Source: UBA4465 sp002292365
Lineage (GTDB): Bacteria > Bacteroidota > Bacteroidia > Cytophagales > Cyclobacteriaceae
Direction: 5' to 3'
Assembly: GCA_943788615.1 (NCBI GenBank)
Contig: CALSQY010000001.1
Span: forward strand, 310,001-374,000
Length of the DNA stretch: 64,000 nucleotides
The position numbers were made by a program, and so were the translations under genes. Below are positions 53,739-63,105 of this stretch, one piece after another. Below the pieces are notes generated by a model, which made no database searches, had not been told where the DNA came from, and saw only the letters and a list, made by a program, of their open reading frames with translations. Each line of letters starts with the position of its first letter. The first letter of the stretch is position 1.

Positions 53739-54136
53739 TCATTGAGTTTACTCGGACAATCTTGCTGATCTGCAGGGCCGCCAATCAGATACATTTTCAA
53801 GTCTTCAATTCGACGCTCGGACAGGCGTAATAATTCTTGGCACTTGCAGGGGTTGAAGACTTTTTTCCCATTATTTTTCCGATAATGCTGATCCCATTTT
53901 TTGGGATAAATGGCACGTAATCGACGATCTCTATATTGAACCCAATAGACCTGCTCCATATTAAATGCATCAAGAAAAGGACGGTCGCTTTTATGCTTTA
54001 CTTGAATTTCATTCATTAAAGCCAATATTTTGGCATCTATTTTATCAAATGTTGCACATACATCAACTTTGTTATTTTGTTCGAATCGGCAGCTGTTAAC
54101 AATGAGTATAATTAAAGCAATTAAGATATTTCTCAT
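53735..54136 (-). CDS. Small lipoprotein of unknown function
   Basis: The 133-residue product has a lipoprotein signal (MRNILIALIILIVNSC, Cys16) and a helical mature part with ATFDKIDAKILALMNEIQ and RRLRAIYPKKWDQHYRKNNGKKVFNPCKCQELLRLSERRIEDL. CKC and a late Cys-Pro are the only conserved-looking points. I do not recognise a family. It is convergent with the TonB receptor and faces the same direction as the next unknown gene. Confidence 0.6.
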   Translation of the reverse strand: MRNILIALIILIVNSCRFEQNNKVDVCATFDKIDAKILALMNEIQVKHKSDRPFLDAFNMEQVYWVQYRDRRLRAIYPKKWDQHYRKNNGKKVFNPCKCQELLRLSERRIEDLKMYLIGGPADQQDCPSKLNE

Positions 54137-54282
54137 TCAATATTTAGGTTGATTTATGAAGAGCCAAAATTAAAAGAAACGGAGAGAATTAAATAATAAA
54201 TGACTGTTTTGCCATTTTTAATTTTTATGAGTTTTCTTTCGAAAGGTCATACCAGCATGAGTGAAGAGCAACGGGTTATTAT

Positions 54283-54897
54283 TCACAATATCAATTGTAA
54301 TTTTTTTAATTTTTCAATCTCATGATTTATGGCTAAAAGATGTTCCAAAGTTGTGTTGGCTTGTTTGGTATTGGGGCTATTTTTTGAAATTTGTCTGTAT
54401 CTTTTTGAAAGCTTATTGGCTTCTGCTGTTTTGGTATCAATGACTTTTTGGTATTGGCCCCAATAAAATTCTTTTTTGAAGTCGAGAATCAAATATTTGG
54501 TCTGTTGTTGATACAGTTTAAGGCTTTGTTCGGGAATATGGGCCGTATCCAGTGCTAGGTGCATTTGGGTATTTTTTTTCCCGGAGAGGGTTAAAAAAAG
54601 GTGGAGATCCGTGTTTCTACCTTCTGTGTGGGCAGGAATTTTAATCACATAATAGGTCCCCTTATTGATAAGTTGTCCAAAACGCTTTGAGTATTTCCAA
54701 AATCCGAGTTTGACTGCGTCAGGCTCAAAATCAAATTCGGTTTGGTACCCGATATAGTAACTGGAGTTGATGGAGAGATTAAGAAGGGTTAATTTAGTGT
54801 CATAATCTTGACCAATGGAAAAAAAAGGAAAGGAACTGAACATAACGACCTGCAATGTGTGTTTAAACCTAAAAGAAATCAAACGATAAAACCTCAT
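54283..54897 (-). CDS. Exported protein of unknown function
   Basis: The 204-residue protein starts with a hydrophobic segment (LQVVMFSSFPFFSIGQ) that looks like a signal peptide. A beta-rich part follows (YIGYQTEFDFEPDAVKLGFWKYSKRFGQL ... GTYYVIKIPAHTEGRNTDLHLFLTLSGK), then a long C-terminal helix (KVIDTKTAEANKLSKRYRQI ... TLEHLLAINHEIEKLKKLQ). No family was recognised. Its start overlaps by 2 bases, head to head, with the start of the TIGR01777 gene, so the two promoters must lie inside each other's coding sequence or be shared. Confidence 0.55.
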   Translation of the reverse strand: MRFYRLISFRFKHTLQVVMFSSFPFFSIGQDYDTKLTLLNLSINSSYYIGYQTEFDFEPDAVKLGFWKYSKRFGQLINKGTYYVIKIPAHTEGRNTDLHLFLTLSGKKNTQMHLALDTAHIPEQSLKLYQQQTKYLILDFKKEFYWGQYQKVIDTKTAEANKLSKRYRQISKNSPNTKQANTTLEHLLAINHEIEKLKKLQLIL

Positions 54898-55873
54898 GGG
54901 TACAAAGATATTGATAACTGGTGGATCAGGTATGATAGGCCAAGCATTAAGCGCAGCGCTGAGTCAAAAAGGCCACCAAGTTTCCCATTTGAGTCGAAAT
55001 CCATTGAAGCATACCCGTTACCCATCTTTCAAATGGGATATCGCCAGAGGATACATTGATCCAAGTGCTTTGAAGGTCGATGTGATTATTCATCTATCGG
55101 GAGAAGGAATCGCAAATAAGAGATGGACTGAAAAGCAAAAACAAAAACTTATTGTAAGCCGCATAGATGCGGCTCAACTTCTTTATGATCAGGTTATAAA
55201 GTTAAAAACGCGACCCATAAGGATTATTTCAGCTTCGGCCATTGGTTATTATGGGAGTGATACTCAGGATGAGGAATGTTTTGAAAATACTCCTGCTGGT
55301 GACGACTTCATTGGGAAATTTGTATGTAAATGGGAGCAACAAGTGAATCAATTTGAGACATTAGGAATACGGGTAACCTTACTTAGAATTGGAATTGTTT
55401 TGTCTAAAGTGGGAGGAGCACTGCCTAAACTCACCCTTCCCATCTTGTGGGGGGTTGGCGCGCCTATCGGGTCAGGCAGACAAAATATTAGCTGGATTCA
55501 TTTAGATGACTTGGTGAAGATGTTCGTCTTTGTAGTTGAGCGTCAGGTGCTGGGTATTTACAACGCGGTCACACAAAATACGACCAATGCTTTACTCACC
55601 CAAGCCATTGCAAAGCAATTGAAAAGGCCATTATTTTTACCGAATATACCAGGGTTTTTTCTTAAAATTATTTTTGGAGAGATGTCAAAAATTATTTTAG
55701 GTGGCAATCAGGTAAGTGGGATGAAAATAATTGAACATGGATTCAAGCCGGATTACCCAACTCTTGAAGGGGCATTGAGTGATATTTTTAAAAAAAATAA
55801 AGATGAGGGTATAATTAGGGCTTATGTGCATCTAAACAAAGGGAAAAAATTCAGGGAATTAAAGTCAAAGTAA
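54896..55873 (+). CDS. TIGR01777-family NAD(P)-dependent epimerase (YfcH-like)
   Basis: The 325-residue protein has KILITGGSGMIGQALSAAL (GxxGxxG), HLSRNP, the WDIARGYIDP segment and VIIHLSGEGIANKRWTEKQKQKLIVSRI, which is diagnostic of the YfcH/SulA-like SDR group. SASAIGYYGS, the GAPIGSGRQNISWIHLDDLV block and a DUF1731-like C-terminus (FKPDYPTLEGALSDI) follow. The family is thought to be NADPH-dependent but its substrate is unknown. The start is shared with a divergent unknown gene by two bases. Uvr and two-component genes follow on the same strand after 147 bases. Confidence 0.9.
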   Translation: MGTKILITGGSGMIGQALSAALSQKGHQVSHLSRNPLKHTRYPSFKWDIARGYIDPSALKVDVIIHLSGEGIANKRWTEKQKQKLIVSRIDAAQLLYDQVIKLKTRPIRIISASAIGYYGSDTQDEECFENTPAGDDFIGKFVCKWEQQVNQFETLGIRVTLLRIGIVLSKVGGALPKLTLPILWGVGAPIGSGRQNISWIHLDDLVKMFVFVVERQVLGIYNAVTQNTTNALLTQAIAKQLKRPLFLPNIPGFFLKIIFGEMSKIILGGNQVSGMKIIEHGFKPDYPTLEGALSDIFKKNKDEGIIRAYVHLNKGKKFRELKSK

Positions 55874-55989
55874 TTTTTTATTGGTAGCTAATTGGATTTG
55901 CAAACGACAGAAGTCCGAGTGGTGATTGCTTACTTTTAGCGTGAGTATTTGCTTCCGCCTAATTTTTAGTTTTAGATCTACTTAATCGT

Positions 55990-55997
55990 TAATTTTG
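55990..55997 (+). promoter_or_regulatory. Possible Bacteroidota -7 element upstream of uvrA
   Basis: TAATTTTG matches the TAnnTTTG consensus of the main Bacteroidota sigma factor and lies 24 bases before the uvrA ATG. No convincing TTG -33 element sits at the right distance, so the call is weak. Confidence 0.3.
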
Positions 55998-56020
55998 CGC
56001 TTGATAAGACCAAATAATTT

Positions 56021-58876
56021 ATGGTGATTAAAAAATTGATCGAAAAAGAACACATTGAGGATGGAGTCATAGAAATAATTGGAGCACGTGAGCACAATTT
56101 AAAAGACATCCATTTAACCCTACCCCGCAATAAATTGATAGTCATTACGGGAATTAGTGGGAGTGGAAAATCCTCCTTGGCTTTTGATACCCTTTATGCT
56201 GAGGGTCAGCGCCGGTACATGGAAAGCTTTTCAGCCTACGCGCGGTCCTTTATTGGCAATATGGAGCGGCCAGATGTAGATAAAATCAATGGATTAAGTC
56301 CAGTGATTGCCATTGAGCAAAAGACGACCTCACGGAACCCAAGATCTACCGTTGGCACCACGACCGAAGTATATGATTTCTTGCGATTGTTATTTGCGCG
56401 AGCCGGAAAAGCATATTCCCATGTCACGGGTAAACTTATGATTAAGCAGTCGGAATCCCAAATTCTGGATCAATTGTACCATCATTTCCAGGGGGAACGA
56501 CTTACCTTGTTGGCACCTGTGGTTAAAGGAAGAAAAGGTCATTATCGAGAGCTTTTCGAACAGGTTAGAAAAATGGGCTATTCCAAAGTCCGCGTCAACG
56601 GCACTATTTTAGATTTGACGCCCAAGATGCAAGTAGATCGATACAAAACTCATGACATTGAAATTGTCATTGATCGCATGGTCATTGATGAAAAAGATCA
56701 AAAACGAGTCAAAGATTCTATTGGAACGGCGTTGAAGCAAGGCAATGGGGTCATGATGACCTTAGCAGAGACCGAAGAACTATCTTATTTTTCAAAAAAC
56801 TTAATGGATCCCGAGACTGGTTTGGCCTATGATGAACCTGCTCCTAATACTTTTTCTTTTAATTCTCCTTATGGTGCATGCGATCAATGTAAGGGTTTGG
56901 GAGTTACAGAAGAGATTACAGAAACCGCGATCCTTCCCAATCCCTCATTGAGTATCAGCAGGGGAGGAATCTTGCCTTTGGGTATGTACAGAGACATTTG
57001 GATCTTTAAGAAGATAGAAGCGATTCTTAAAAAGAATAAAATAAATATCACGACTCCAATAAAAGATATACCTCGACCGATATTGGATATTTTGCTTTAC
57101 GGAGAATCCGAATCTATCCAAGTAAGTTCTGTCAAATATCCAGGGAAGGATTGGACGACTACTTTCGAAGGGATCATGAATTTCTTGAACAAACAGCGAG
57201 AAGAAGGATCTGAAAAAATGCGTCAATGGGTACGAGATTTTACGGATATCAAGACCTGTGATACGTGCCAGGGCTTTCGCTTGAAAAAAGATTCTTTACA
57301 TTTTAAAATAGCAGATAAGCACATTGGGGAAATTTCAATGATGAACATCAACGAGCTAGATGAATGGTTTAAAAATGTGGAATCAAAATTAGATAAACGA
57401 CAAAATATCATAGCCAAGGAGATCTTAAAAGAGATCCGAAAGCGGATTGGGTTTATGTTGAATGTAGGTTTAGATTATTTGGATTTAAATCGTCCTTTGA
57501 GGACTTTGTCAGGAGGAGAAGCTCAGCGCATTCGTTTGGCAACCCAAATAGGGACTCAGTTGGTCAGCGTTCTGTATATTTTAGATGAGCCCAGTATTGG
57601 ACTTCATCAAAGGGATAATGTAAAACTCATTAAAGCGTTGCAAGAACTTAGGGATTTGGGAAATACGGTGATCGTAGTGGAGCATGATAAGGAAATGATG
57701 TTGGAATCTGATTTCATCGTAGATATAGGGCCAGGTGCAGGCAGATTTGGAGGACAAATTGTGGCCGCCGCACCGCCAATAGAATTTTTGAAAAAGAATA
57801 CGAAAACGGCAAATTATTTAAATGACAAACTCCGCATTGAAGTACCTAAAATACGTCGAAAGGATACGGGAGGCCAAATTATTTTGAAAGGGGCTTGCGG
57901 ACATAATCTTAAAAATGTCACATTGAAATTGAGTTTGGGTAAGATGATTTGTATTACTGGCGTTTCGGGAAGCGGTAAATCAAGCTTGATTCATGAAACC
58001 CTCTATCCGATATTAAGAAAATATTTTTATAAGTCAAGAAAAGAACCTTTACCATATGCTTCTATAAAAGGGATGGATCATTTAGACAAGGTAATAGAAG
58101 TCGATCAATCACCTATCGGTCGTACACCCAGGTCCAATCCAGCGACCTATACCAGTGTTTTCACGGATATCAGGGCTTTGTTTTGCGAATTACCTGAAGC
58201 TAAAATCAGAGGATATAAGCCCGGTAGATTTTCCTTTAATGTAAAAGGGGGAAGATGCGAAACTTGTCAAGGGGGTGGTATGAGGGTTATTGAAATGGAT
58301 TTTCTTCCAGATGTCTTGGTCGCTTGTGAGACATGCAAGGGGAAAAGGTATAATCGGGAGACCTTGGAGGTTCGTTTTAGAGGTAAATCTATCGCTGATA
58401 TGCTAGATATGACCGTAGAGGATGCGGTAACTTTTTTTCAAAGTCAACCAAAAATATTAAGAAAGATCGAAATGTTGGATCAAGTAGGGTTGGGCTACAT
58501 TACCTTAGGACAGCATGCAACGACCCTTTCGGGAGGCGAGGCACAGCGGGTCAAGTTGGCCACTGAGTTGTCAAAAAAAGATACGGGTAAGACACTTTAT
58601 ATTCTAGATGAGCCAACGACGGGGTTGCACTTTCAAGACATAGGTCATTTATTAGATGTGCTGAACCGATTGGTAGATAAGGGAAATACTGTTTTGATTG
58701 TTGAACACAATATGGACATTATTAAGGTAGCTGACGAAGTCATAGATTTAGGACCTGAAGGAGGAAACAAAGGGGGGCATATCTTAATAACAGGGACCCC
58801 TGAGGCAATAACGATGTGTAAGAACAGTCATACCGCTACTTATTTAAAGAATGAGTTAACTTTAAAGCGTGAGTAA
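56021..58876 (+). CDS. uvrA: Excinuclease ABC subunit UvrA
   Basis: The 951-residue protein is the damage-recognition ATPase of nucleotide excision repair. It has two ABC modules: Walker A GISGSGKSS (about 44-52) and GVSGSGKSS in the second half, each with LSGGEAQR signatures (RTLSGGEAQRIRLATQIG, TTLSGGEAQRVKLATEL) and D-loop DEPS/DEPT. Zinc motifs are visible: CDQCKGLG, CDTCQGF and, in the second half, CETCQGGGMRV ... CETCKGKRYN. Length and domain order are those of a normal UvrA. The 3' end overlaps the histidine kinase gene by 8 bases, an unusual operon partner for a repair gene. Confidence 0.97.
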   Translation: MVIKKLIEKEHIEDGVIEIIGAREHNLKDIHLTLPRNKLIVITGISGSGKSSLAFDTLYAEGQRRYMESFSAYARSFIGNMERPDVDKINGLSPVIAIEQKTTSRNPRSTVGTTTEVYDFLRLLFARAGKAYSHVTGKLMIKQSESQILDQLYHHFQGERLTLLAPVVKGRKGHYRELFEQVRKMGYSKVRVNGTILDLTPKMQVDRYKTHDIEIVIDRMVIDEKDQKRVKDSIGTALKQGNGVMMTLAETEELSYFSKNLMDPETGLAYDEPAPNTFSFNSPYGACDQCKGLGVTEEITETAILPNPSLSISRGGILPLGMYRDIWIFKKIEAILKKNKINITTPIKDIPRPILDILLYGESESIQVSSVKYPGKDWTTTFEGIMNFLNKQREEGSEKMRQWVRDFTDIKTCDTCQGFRLKKDSLHFKIADKHIGEISMMNINELDEWFKNVESKLDKRQNIIAKEILKEIRKRIGFMLNVGLDYLDLNRPLRTLSGGEAQRIRLATQIGTQLVSVLYILDEPSIGLHQRDNVKLIKALQELRDLGNTVIVVEHDKEMMLESDFIVDIGPGAGRFGGQIVAAAPPIEFLKKNTKTANYLNDKLRIEVPKIRRKDTGGQIILKGACGHNLKNVTLKLSLGKMICITGVSGSGKSSLIHETLYPILRKYFYKSRKEPLPYASIKGMDHLDKVIEVDQSPIGRTPRSNPATYTSVFTDIRALFCELPEAKIRGYKPGRFSFNVKGGRCETCQGGGMRVIEMDFLPDVLVACETCKGKRYNRETLEVRFRGKSIADMLDMTVEDAVTFFQSQPKILRKIEMLDQVGLGYITLGQHATTLSGGEAQRVKLATELSKKDTGKTLYILDEPTTGLHFQDIGHLLDVLNRLVDKGNTVLIVEHNMDIIKVADEVIDLGPEGGNKGGHILITGTPEAITMCKNSHTATYLKNELTLKRE

Positions 58877-59894
58877 GCGGCAGCTTTATTGGATATTTCA
58901 AATAATAGGTTGGTCTATATATGGGCTCATTCAACTCTTTCTATACAGTGTAGAATTTCAAATTACGTTTTCTTTTTTTTCAGGTCAGGTACTGCAAGTG
59001 GCTTTTATGATGGGTGCAACCCACTTGTTCAGAAATTATATCATTCGAAATAATTGGATCGACGTCAAATGGGTAGTCTTGATTCCAAGGTTCATGATTG
59101 CAATGGTGCTTTTTTCGCTCGCTCATTATTTATTTATCATTCTTATTTCATACTTGTCAGGGAGTTTAAATGATATCCAAGAGTTTAATGTGCTCTATGT
59201 TTTGGCGAGCATGCTACAATCTATGGGTCTATTTGGAATTTGGTCTTTGCTTTACCTTTCATTTCTTTATTTTGAACGGTACAATAGATCGTTGAAGTAT
59301 GAAGCTGCTATAAAAGAGATTGAATTAAATAATTTAAAGTCTCAGCTCAATCCCCATTTCATTTTTAATGCCCTTAACAGTATTCGAGGTTTGGTCCAAG
59401 AAGATCCCTTAAAATCTAAAAAAGCCATCACACAACTATCCAACATTCTCCGAAATGTTTTGAGGGCCCAACCTCAAGAAACCATCGCTTTCAGCGAAGA
59501 GTTGGCTACCATAAAGGATTATTTGGCGTTAGAAGCCATTAGATATGAAGAGCGAATAGAAATCAGTTATAAGATTGATGCGCATTCAAATTTTTTTCAT
59601 GTGCCCCCGTTGATGCTGCAAACTCTTGTGGAAAATGGGATTAAGCATGGAATTTCTAAACTTCAAAAAGGGGGTAAGCTTGAATTGATTACTCAAAGAG
59701 TTCCGGAAGGGTTACAGATTCAAATTAAAAATAGCGGTAAATACACGGCCGCAAAACAAAAAAAAAGTGGCTATGGTTTGCTAAACACAGAAAAAAGGTT
59801 GAAATTAATTTATGGTGATCAAGCGGCGCTAAAAATTGGTAATCTAAGTGATCACACTGTCCTTACACAAATTATTATCCCTAAACCTTTATGA
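58869..59894 (+). CDS. LytS-like sensor histidine kinase (His_kinase family)
   Basis: The 341-residue protein has four N-terminal membrane helices (about residues 8-30, 35-55, 70-98 and 108-134), no periplasmic domain, and the His_kinase domain with LKSQLNPHFIFNALNSIRG (His163). The N-box MLQTLVENGIKHG and G-box SGYGLLNTEKRL of its ATPase domain follow. This is the LytS/YehU type that pairs with LytTR regulators; the partner follows with a 4-base overlap. The start lies 8 bases within uvrA. The signal is unknown, probably membrane stress or a small molecule. Confidence 0.92.
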   Translation: MSKRQLYWIFQIIGWSIYGLIQLFLYSVEFQITFSFFSGQVLQVAFMMGATHLFRNYIIRNNWIDVKWVVLIPRFMIAMVLFSLAHYLFIILISYLSGSLNDIQEFNVLYVLASMLQSMGLFGIWSLLYLSFLYFERYNRSLKYEAAIKEIELNNLKSQLNPHFIFNALNSIRGLVQEDPLKSKKAITQLSNILRNVLRAQPQETIAFSEELATIKDYLALEAIRYEERIEISYKIDAHSNFFHVPPLMLQTLVENGIKHGISKLQKGGKLELITQRVPEGLQIQIKNSGKYTAAKQKKSGYGLLNTEKRLKLIYGDQAALKIGNLSDHTVLTQIIIPKPL

Positions 59895-60628
59895 GAGCAA
59901 TAATTATTGACGATGAACGATTGGCCAGAAAAGAGTTAAATAACTTATTGGAAAATTATCCTGAGATTGAAATTGTAGATCAGGCAGTAAATGCAGACGA
60001 AGCGTTAGAAAAGATCATACAGTTAGATCCAGAATTAATATTTTTAGATATTCAAATGCCCGGAAAAACGGGTTTTGAGTTACTTGAAGAGCTTGAAAAA
60101 GTACCCAAAGTTATATTTACTACTGCTTATGATGAGTTTGCCATAAAAGCTTTTGATGTAAATGCGCTAGACTATCTACTAAAACCGATCCAAGAAGAAC
60201 GTTTAAAAGATACCATAAACAAGGTTTTGGCAGTCCAGGCAAGTGCTTTAGCCGAGCGAGCACAAGAAGGGGTGAGTGAAATCAAGCAACAATTAGGGAT
60301 GAATGACCAAGTTTTCGTCAAAGATGGTGACCGATGTTGGTTTATAAGCTTGAAGGAAATTCGTCTTTTTGAATCTGATGGAAACTATATCAAGGTATAC
60401 TTTGATAATGTTAAGCCCATGATACATAAAAGCTTGAATGCCTTAGATGAAAAGTTGGATGAAAGAAGCTTTTTTAGAGCGAGCAGAAAGCATATTATTA
60501 ACCTCAGTTGGATAAAAACTATTGAAACGTGGTTTAATGGGGGATTATTGGTTGAGCTGAAGGGTGGAGAAAAAGTAGAAGTAAGTCGACGACAGGCGGC
60601 TCGATTTAAAGAGAAGATGAGTTTATAG
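59891..60628 (+). CDS. LytTR-family response regulator
   Basis: The 245-residue protein has an N-terminal receiver domain with acidic pair Asp7-Asp8, phosphorylation site Asp53 in FLDIQMPGKTG, Thr in IFTTAYDEFA and Lys in DYLLKPI. The C-terminal LytTR DNA-binding domain reads VKDGDRCWFISLKEIRLFESDGNYIKVYF ... FFRASRKHIINLSWIK. It is translationally coupled (ATGA) to the kinase before it. Target genes cannot be told from sequence. The end is 5 bases from the convergent hemW stop. Confidence 0.95.
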   Translation: MRAIIIDDERLARKELNNLLENYPEIEIVDQAVNADEALEKIIQLDPELIFLDIQMPGKTGFELLEELEKVPKVIFTTAYDEFAIKAFDVNALDYLLKPIQEERLKDTINKVLAVQASALAERAQEGVSEIKQQLGMNDQVFVKDGDRCWFISLKEIRLFESDGNYIKVYFDNVKPMIHKSLNALDEKLDERSFFRASRKHIINLSWIKTIETWFNGGLLVELKGGEKVEVSRRQAARFKEKMSL

Positions 60629-60633
60629 AAGGA

Positions 60634-61782
60634 TCATGACGTAGGATAAAATAGGCGGGCACAGATGTCATCGCTGATGAGAAACCCTTCAAAAGTCAGC
60701 TTGAGCTTATTTAAGTCCAATAAAGCGAAACCTTCCGAGCAGAGTTGGTTAATCAACATAAGGCGTTCACTTTTAATATCTCTGTGAAATTTTTTTTCAA
60801 ATTGCTCAAAATCAAGGCCAAAATGAGTCCTCAATCGCGTCATGATGTATTCATTCATTTTTTCCGTTAATGAGAGCGCCTCTACTACCGGATGGGTCCT
60901 ATCGGTATCCAATTGTTTTAAATACAGGTGATTGTTGCTGATGTTATGACTTCGGTTATCACCATCAAAAGAATGTGCCCCAGGTCCAATCCCGAGATAA
61001 GGGTTTTGAAGCCAATAAGAAGCATTATGCCGGGAAAAATGAGCATTCTTTGCAAAAGAAGAGATTTCATAATGTTCATATTGATATTTCGTTAATTCTG
61101 CATGAACGATTCTATAATTTCTTTCGTAATCAAGGTCGGATGGGAAAGACCTTTTATTTTGGCTCTTCCAATTACTAAAAACGGTTTTTTCCTCAATGAT
61201 GAGTCCGTAGATAGAAAGATGCGGAAGATCTAAATTCAATAAGGTTTTTAAATCTGCCCTCAATGACGCATCACTGGCCTCTGGAAGCGCAAACATGAGA
61301 TCGGCAGAGATATTGTCAAACCCAGCTTGGCGTATCCAATCAATGCTTTTTAGGGCTTGATTTGCATTGTGTGATCTGTTTAGGACTTTTAAGACCTCAT
61401 CATTAAAAGTTTGAATACCAATACTCAATCGATTGATGCCAGCACGCTTCCAAAATTTGGCTTTGTCAACATCTATATCATCCGGATTGGCCTCTAAGGT
61501 TACCTCGGCGGATAGAGAAACATTATAATAGGTCATGATCGTTTCCATTAGGATATTGAGCGCCTTTTCTGTTAAGATGGACGGGGTACCTCCACCAAAA
61601 TAAATCGTATCAATAGGGCTTTTGGGAGTTGAACCCCTTAACTTCAATTCTTTGGCAAGTCCACCAACCATACGATCCATGGGGTCTAATTGTGTACTAA
61701 AATGGAAATCGCAATAGTTACATGCTTTTCGGCAAAAGGGGATATGTATATAGAGTCCAGACAATTTTTTATAATCAAGCAA
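60634..61782 (-). CDS. hemW: HemW-like radical SAM protein
   Basis: The 382-residue protein has the radical SAM cluster motif CRKACNYC (Cys17, Cys21, Cys24; CxxxCxxC), YFGGGTPSIL, LEANPDDI, NRLSIGIQTFNDEVLKVLNRSHN and the HemN_C-type domain at the end. HemW is usually described as a heme chaperone rather than a true coproporphyrinogen oxidase; it lacks the N-terminal extension of HemN. Length is typical. It is convergent with the response regulator and stands alone on its strand. The family name is used because of length and motif; oxidase activity is not implied. Confidence 0.9.
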   Translation of the reverse strand: MLDYKKLSGLYIHIPFCRKACNYCDFHFSTQLDPMDRMVGGLAKELKLRGSTPKSPIDTIYFGGGTPSILTEKALNILMETIMTYYNVSLSAEVTLEANPDDIDVDKAKFWKRAGINRLSIGIQTFNDEVLKVLNRSHNANQALKSIDWIRQAGFDNISADLMFALPEASDASLRADLKTLLNLDLPHLSIYGLIIEEKTVFSNWKSQNKRSFPSDLDYERNYRIVHAELTKYQYEHYEISSFAKNAHFSRHNASYWLQNPYLGIGPGAHSFDGDNRSHNISNNHLYLKQLDTDRTHPVVEALSLTEKMNEYIMTRLRTHFGLDFEQFEKKFHRDIKSERLMLINQLCSEGFALLDLNKLKLTFEGFLISDDICARLFYPTS

Positions 61783-61992
61783 AAGTAATTGGATCGTGTC
61801 TCAAATCTCTCATTGGTATCCTAAAGATATTAACAAATGCGGTTCTACTCCTTTTTATTGAATTTGAGAATATTCATTTATGCTTTAGTTATTGATTTTA
61901 TGGCTTGTTTAATGAAGGATTTTGAATAATTTTGACCGATGACAGAGTTCATTTTATTAATTGGAATTAATATTAGCTAACTCATTTTACCA

Positions 61993-63063
61993 ATGAGACG
62001 CTTATCATGCTTTCTTTTGACATTTGTGTTATGCTCAATGATGGTCTTTGGGGGTGGGTATTCTGCCATTACTAAGAATATATCAGATCAGTTTGTTTTG
62101 ATGGATCAAGTGGGGGATACTGTGGACTCAATATCAGGCATATATGCACCTGCACGCCTCGTTTTGCCTAAGGATCTAACCTTTCGTGAGTTATTGCTTC
62201 AAAACAGTCAGCCGATGACTATTTGGATAAATGATCGATTGACCGCCTTGAACGTTTATACTTGCACCCTTCCAATTGGTCAAATCTATGCTGAAATTGG
62301 GCAAGATTCGACTGTTTTAATAATTAGGGCAACACAGGAAATAAAAGATTTACAGGGATATTTGATCGGTTTGAATGCGGCTTCTTTGTCTAGAGATTTA
62401 AATGGTACGAAAAAAGGGAGGATTCAGTATGATTTTTTAATCGTACAAGTACTGGTTCTGTTATTAATAATCGGACTTATGGAGAGATTCGACCTTATTT
62501 TTCTTTCTAGTTTAGTAAAAAACCCCTTCAGTTTGCCTTCTCGAGAATTGGATAGCAGTTTTACATTTAATGGGAGCTATAAATTAACCTTCAAGGTTAG
62601 CTCTTTATCCATCCTCTTGGGGATATCCTATTGGTTTCTTGAAAATTATCAACCCAACCAAAGTTATCCATTAACAGAGAATTTAAGGTCTTGGCTCATT
62701 TACTCATTTTATGCTCTGGGGCTGTTGTTGATTAAATACACTGTAGTCAGTTTGTTTGGATATTTACATCAATTAAAATCATTGAGTCACTTTCAATTTT
62801 CCGCTTTTGTTAATTTTACGGAGGGGATTTGTTTAATTTTTTTGATTTTCGTTAATGTCCGTCTTTGGTTTTCGTTCTATGAATCAAGTGCACTGACAGA
62901 ATTTTGGAATTATTATTTTTTAGGTGCAATCATATTGTTTTATATCTATTTAGCCTTTTATATGTCGCTGACAAAAGAGGTTAGAAAATTTCACATTATT
63001 GCATATCTTTGCAGCACTGAATTTATAGGCATTTTTTATTTTGCCTTGAACTTATTAAGATAG
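61993..63063 (+). CDS. DUF4271-domain membrane protein
   Basis: The 356-residue protein has a cleavable or anchoring N-terminal helix (LSCFLLTFVLCSMMVFGG), a periplasmic part of about 120 residues, and then a polytopic C-terminal domain of about seven helices (FLIVQVLVLLLIIGLM ... LLIKYTVVSLFGYLHQLKSL ... YFLGAIILFYIYLAFY). This layout, with hemD 42 bases downstream, matches the DUF4271 protein that regularly precedes hemD in Bacteroidota. The role is unknown; a link to heme or envelope metabolism is inferred from that conserved pairing. Confidence 0.8.
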   Translation: MRRLSCFLLTFVLCSMMVFGGGYSAITKNISDQFVLMDQVGDTVDSISGIYAPARLVLPKDLTFRELLLQNSQPMTIWINDRLTALNVYTCTLPIGQIYAEIGQDSTVLIIRATQEIKDLQGYLIGLNAASLSRDLNGTKKGRIQYDFLIVQVLVLLLIIGLMERFDLIFLSSLVKNPFSLPSRELDSSFTFNGSYKLTFKVSSLSILLGISYWFLENYQPNQSYPLTENLRSWLIYSFYALGLLLIKYTVVSLFGYLHQLKSLSHFQFSAFVNFTEGICLIFLIFVNVRLWFSFYESSALTEFWNYYFLGAIILFYIYLAFYMSLTKEVRKFHIIAYLCSTEFIGIFYFALNLLR

Positions 63064-63105
63064 TTTTAATAATTTTTGTTATTTACTGTTTAGAACGAAA
63101 AGAAA

